This document shows, piece by piece, positions 61,832 through 64,000 of a DNA stretch of 64,000 nt (positions are counted from its first letter, which is position 1; each line of letters opens with the position of its first letter). Position numbers and translations under genes: made by a program. The notes under the pieces are model-generated. The model was not told the origin of the DNA. It was given only the letters and a program-made list of their open reading frames with translations, and made no database searches. Source of the stretch: Herpetosiphon aurantiacus DSM 785 (GTDB lineage Bacteria > Chloroflexota > Chloroflexia > Chloroflexales > Herpetosiphonaceae); assembly GCA_000018565.1 (NCBI GenBank), contig CP000875.1:5161199-5225198 (forward strand). Reading direction: 5' to 3'.

Positions 61832-62707
61832 ATGAGCTTACAAGAATTTTCGAGCGAACTAGCTGATGCCGTGGAACAGAGCGGGGCAGGCATCGTGACG
61901 ATCTATGCTCGCCGTCGCCAAAGTGCCAGCGGGATCGTTTGGCAAGCTGATTTGGTGCTGACCGCTGATCATGTCATCCAACGCGATGAGCATATCAAGG
62001 TGGTTGGGCCAGATGGCACGGAGTATCAAGCCCACGTCGTTGGTCGCGACCCGAGCAGCGATGTGGCGTTGCTGCGCGTGCCCAACGCCAATTTTCCCCC
62101 CGCAACTTTGGCCAAAACCGAGCCACGGGTTGGTCAGTTGGCCTTGGCAGTCGGTCGTCCAAGCACGGTACAAGCCAGTTTTGGTATTATTAATGCGATT
62201 GGCGGCCCAGTCCCAACCCGCCGTGGCACATTAGCTCAATATTTGCGCACCGATGCCACCCCATATCCAGGCTTCTCGGGGGGCGGCTTGGTCAATGTTA
62301 AAGGTGAAGTCGTTGGTTTGTTTACTTCCGGCTTTGCAGGCGGCGAGCCAATTGCAATTCCAGTGGCTGTGCTGACCAGCGTCGCCGATACCTTGCTCAA
62401 CCATGGCCGCGTGCGCCGTGGCTTTATCGGGATTGCCAGCCAAACTGTCAATTTGCCCGATAACCAACGCGCTGGCCGCAACCAAGCGACTGGTCTGTTG
62501 GTGATTAGCGTCGAAGCCGATAGCCCAGCTCAACACGCTGGCTTGTTGGTTGGCGATATTTTGGTGGGCTTAGATGGCCATGAATTGGGTGAACCACGCG
62601 ATTTGCAAATGCTCTTGGCAAGCGATCGAGCGGGCAAGACTGTAACGCTTGATGTGCTACGAGCTGGCCAATTGCAAAACCTGAGCATCACAATTGGAGC
62701 AAAATAG
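61832..62707 (+). CDS. HtrA-like trypsin-type serine protease with PDZ domain
   Basis: A 291-residue S1C-type protease. The catalytic triad is His47 (LTADHV), Asp78 (SSDVALLRV) and Ser150 (PGFSGGG); the usual Asn before Ser is Phe here. A single PDZ domain ends the protein (GLLVISVEADSPAQHAGLLVGDILVGLDG). There is no signal peptide or N-terminal membrane anchor, unlike most DegP/HtrA proteins, so cytoplasmic location is expected. It is preceded by TAGGAGG and followed after 3 bases by a LuxR-type regulator, suggesting a two-gene operon. Confidence 0.92.
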   Translation: MSLQEFSSELADAVEQSGAGIVTIYARRRQSASGIVWQADLVLTADHVIQRDEHIKVVGPDGTEYQAHVVGRDPSSDVALLRVPNANFPPATLAKTEPRVGQLALAVGRPSTVQASFGIINAIGGPVPTRRGTLAQYLRTDATPYPGFSGGGLVNVKGEVVGLFTSGFAGGEPIAIPVAVLTSVADTLLNHGRVRRGFIGIASQTVNLPDNQRAGRNQATGLLVISVEADSPAQHAGLLVGDILVGLDGHELGEPRDLQMLLASDRAGKTVTLDVLRAGQLQNLSITIGAK

Positions 62708-62710
62708 CCC

Positions 62711-63310
62711 TTGAGCGAAGCAGGATTAAAACTCATGTTGATTGGCGGAACGACGCTGACTCGCGCGGGTATGCGCAGTGTGTTGGCCGAGTACGAGGCC
62801 GAAATTGTGGCAGCAGCCTCAAGCATCGAGCCATTAATCGAACAATTGGGAGTTGTCGATGTAGTGATTTTGCTCGATGATCAAGCGCTGCCCTTGCTTT
62901 TGCAGCAAACCAACGATCAACCTGCGATTTTACTGATTAGCCAAGAATTACCACACCCCATGCCACAGCAACGGGCATGGGGTGTGGTTTCAACCGATGC
63001 TTACCCTCAAGAAATTTGGGCCAGTTTGCAAGCGCTCCAGCTTGGTTTATGTGTGCTATCGCCAAGTATTTTGGCCCAAATTCACAGCCCACCCCAGCCA
63101 GAACCCTTGGATAATCAACTGAGCGAGCGTGAACATGAAGTGCTGCAACTGCTAGCCGAGGGCTTGACCAATCGCCAAATCGCCCAGCGCTTAATCATCA
63201 GCGAGCATACCGTGAAATTTCATGTTTCAGCGTTGCTCGGCAAGTTGGATGTTAGCTCGCGGACTGAAGCGATTCGGGTTGGCGCTCAACGCGGCTTAAT
63301 TATTTGGTAG
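62711..63310 (+). CDS. LuxR-type regulator with degenerate receiver
   Basis: A 199-residue protein laid out like a NarL response regulator. The C-terminal LuxR HTH is intact (LSEREHEVLQLLAEGLTNRQIAQ, then TVKFHVSALLGKLDVSSRTEAI). The N-terminal domain has the receiver pattern but lacks the acidic pocket: LMLIGGTTLTRAGM replaces the usual DDH. The conserved Lys is also not evident. It is likely a phosphorylation-independent pseudo-receiver. It begins with TTG 3 bases after the protease stop, with GGAG 11 bases upstream. Its 3' end overlaps rsmA by 11 bases. Confidence 0.88.
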   Translation: MSEAGLKLMLIGGTTLTRAGMRSVLAEYEAEIVAAASSIEPLIEQLGVVDVVILLDDQALPLLLQQTNDQPAILLISQELPHPMPQQRAWGVVSTDAYPQEIWASLQALQLGLCVLSPSILAQIHSPPQPEPLDNQLSEREHEVLQLLAEGLTNRQIAQRLIISEHTVKFHVSALLGKLDVSSRTEAIRVGAQRGLIIW

Positions 63311-64000
63311 CAAGGCCCAGCGTTTCAGTTAATCTGGCCCATTGCTCCAAGGTCAGCACCTCGGCTCGCAAATTAGGGTCAATTTCGGCCTGAACAATTG
63401 CCGCCAGCACTTGCTCCTTGCCAAAGCCTTGACCAGCCAAACCACCAGCCAACGAATTGATCAGCTTTTTACGGGCTTGGCTAAACCCTGCGCGAATCAC
63501 CTTAAACAAAGCTTTGGGTGCAGTCGGCACAGCGTTGGTAGCACGGCGGCGCATCAGCACTAACGCCGAATCGACAGCCGGCGCGGGCAAGAACGAAGCG
63601 GCTGGCACCCGCGCAATAATTTCAGCAGTAGCATAGAGTTGCACACTATGCGCCAAAATACTCAGATCGCCTGGTTTAGCCGTAATGCGATCGGCAACTT
63701 CCCACTGCATCAACACCATCATCAAGCTAGGCGGGCTATCGCCTTCAAGAAAATGGCGCAACAAGGGCGACGTAATCGCATAGGGAATATTTGCCACCAA
63801 TTTATAAGATGTATCGGCGGGCAAACCAGCCGCCGCCAACATCGCGCTAGGAGCAATTTCCAGCACATCGCTTTCAACAATCGTCAAAGGGCGCTCGGCA
63901 AATTCGGTGCGCAAGCGTCCAGCCAATCGCGGATCAAGCTCAATGCTAATCACGTGACCAGCGGCATTCAATAATTCCCAAGTCAGCACGCCCAAACCAG
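63300..64000 (-). CDS. rsmA: 16S rRNA dimethyladenosine transferase (5' end outside window)
   Basis: RsmA/KsgA dimethylates two adjacent adenines near the 3' end of 16S rRNA. The visible 233 residues begin within the S-adenosylmethionine motif (GLGVLTWELL). They include IELDPRLAGRL, the catalytic-loop motif VANIPYAITSPLL, and the C-terminal FFPAPAVDSAL-like SFLPAPAVDSALV followed by GFSQARKKLINSL. The N-terminal 40-50 residues lie beyond base 64000. It is convergent with the LuxR gene and overlaps its end by 11 bases. Confidence 0.95.
   Translation of the reverse strand, partial: GLGVLTWELLNAAGHVISIELDPRLAGRLRTEFAERPLTIVESDVLEIAPSAMLAAAGLPADTSYKLVANIPYAITSPLLRHFLEGDSPPSLMMVLMQWEVADRITAKPGDLSILAHSVQLYATAEIIARVPAASFLPAPAVDSALVLMRRRATNAVPTAPKALFKVIRAGFSQARKKLINSLAGGLAGQGFGKEQVLAAIVQAEIDPNLRAEVLTLEQWARLTETLGLATK

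Overview
The window looks like a piece of chromosome from a filamentous, gliding Chloroflexi bacterium of the Herpetosiphon type. This is inferred from gene content and style: many multidomain signalling proteins, secreted beta-propeller and calcium-repeat proteins, a bacterial Thg1-like protein, a CHAT/STAND/TPR protein, short 'YLP' tails on secreted proteins, and dispersed GC-rich hairpin repeats. No 16S gene is present, so the genus is an inference.

Layout. 1-2.9 kb: a signalling operon (PP2C phosphatase cut by the window edge, vWA protein, FHA protein, small protein). 3.2-4.6 kb: a RodZ-like membrane protein and a YajQ-family protein. 4.9-7.1 kb (minus): a three-gene operon of a polynucleotide-kinase-like P-loop protein, a Thg1-like 3'-5' polymerase and a Gfo/Idh oxidoreductase, possibly an RNA-repair unit. 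7.4-10.3 kb: a leucine-rich-repeat protein, a patatin-like lipase and folK. 10.3-14.4 kb (minus): a response regulator and an unusual AT-rich histidine kinase with an extra membrane span and a lectin-like C-terminal domain. 14.8-20.2 kb: two convergent secreted proteins, a beta-propeller and a PhoD-like phosphatase. 20.3-29.2 kb: STAS protein, VanW-domain protein, AI-2E-type transporter, large GAF/PAS histidine kinase, and a tight Uma2-HTH-DNA methyltransferase operon. 29.3-31.1 kb (minus): a secreted alpha-amylase with a starch-binding domain.

31.7-38.8 kb holds the complete F1Fo ATP synthase operon in the order a, c, b, delta, alpha, gamma, beta, epsilon, behind a near-consensus promoter. 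The a subunit carries a large insertion and delta is unusually short. mreB, an HD hydrolase and ATP-dependent PEP carboxykinase follow. 42.7-47.1 kb holds a 1298-residue CHAT/STAND/TPR protein between two mirror-image copies of a roughly 180-bp composite repeat. Then come mutS, tRNA-Trp with its own promoter and terminator, and a minus-strand operon containing tyrA and aroC together with a glycosyltransferase and two membrane proteins. 56.2-64 kb: a secreted calcium-repeat protein, a small VOC/zinc-ribbon/lipoprotein operon, a sirtuin, a complete insertion sequence with 17-bp terminal repeats and a 10-bp target duplication inside a dispersed repeat, an HtrA-like protease with a pseudo-receiver LuxR regulator, and the 3' part of rsmA.

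Two dispersed repeat families recur. Family A is built on a motif like ACGAAGGACACGAAGAGCAC. Family B is built on CCCTCACCCC...CTCTCCC. They sit mostly in gaps between convergent genes, where they can form long hairpins.

The strongest candidates for something new are the repeat-bracketed CHAT/STAND gene, the kinase plus Thg1 operon, the histidine kinase with a lectin-like C-terminal domain, and the Uma2-HTH-methyltransferase operon.
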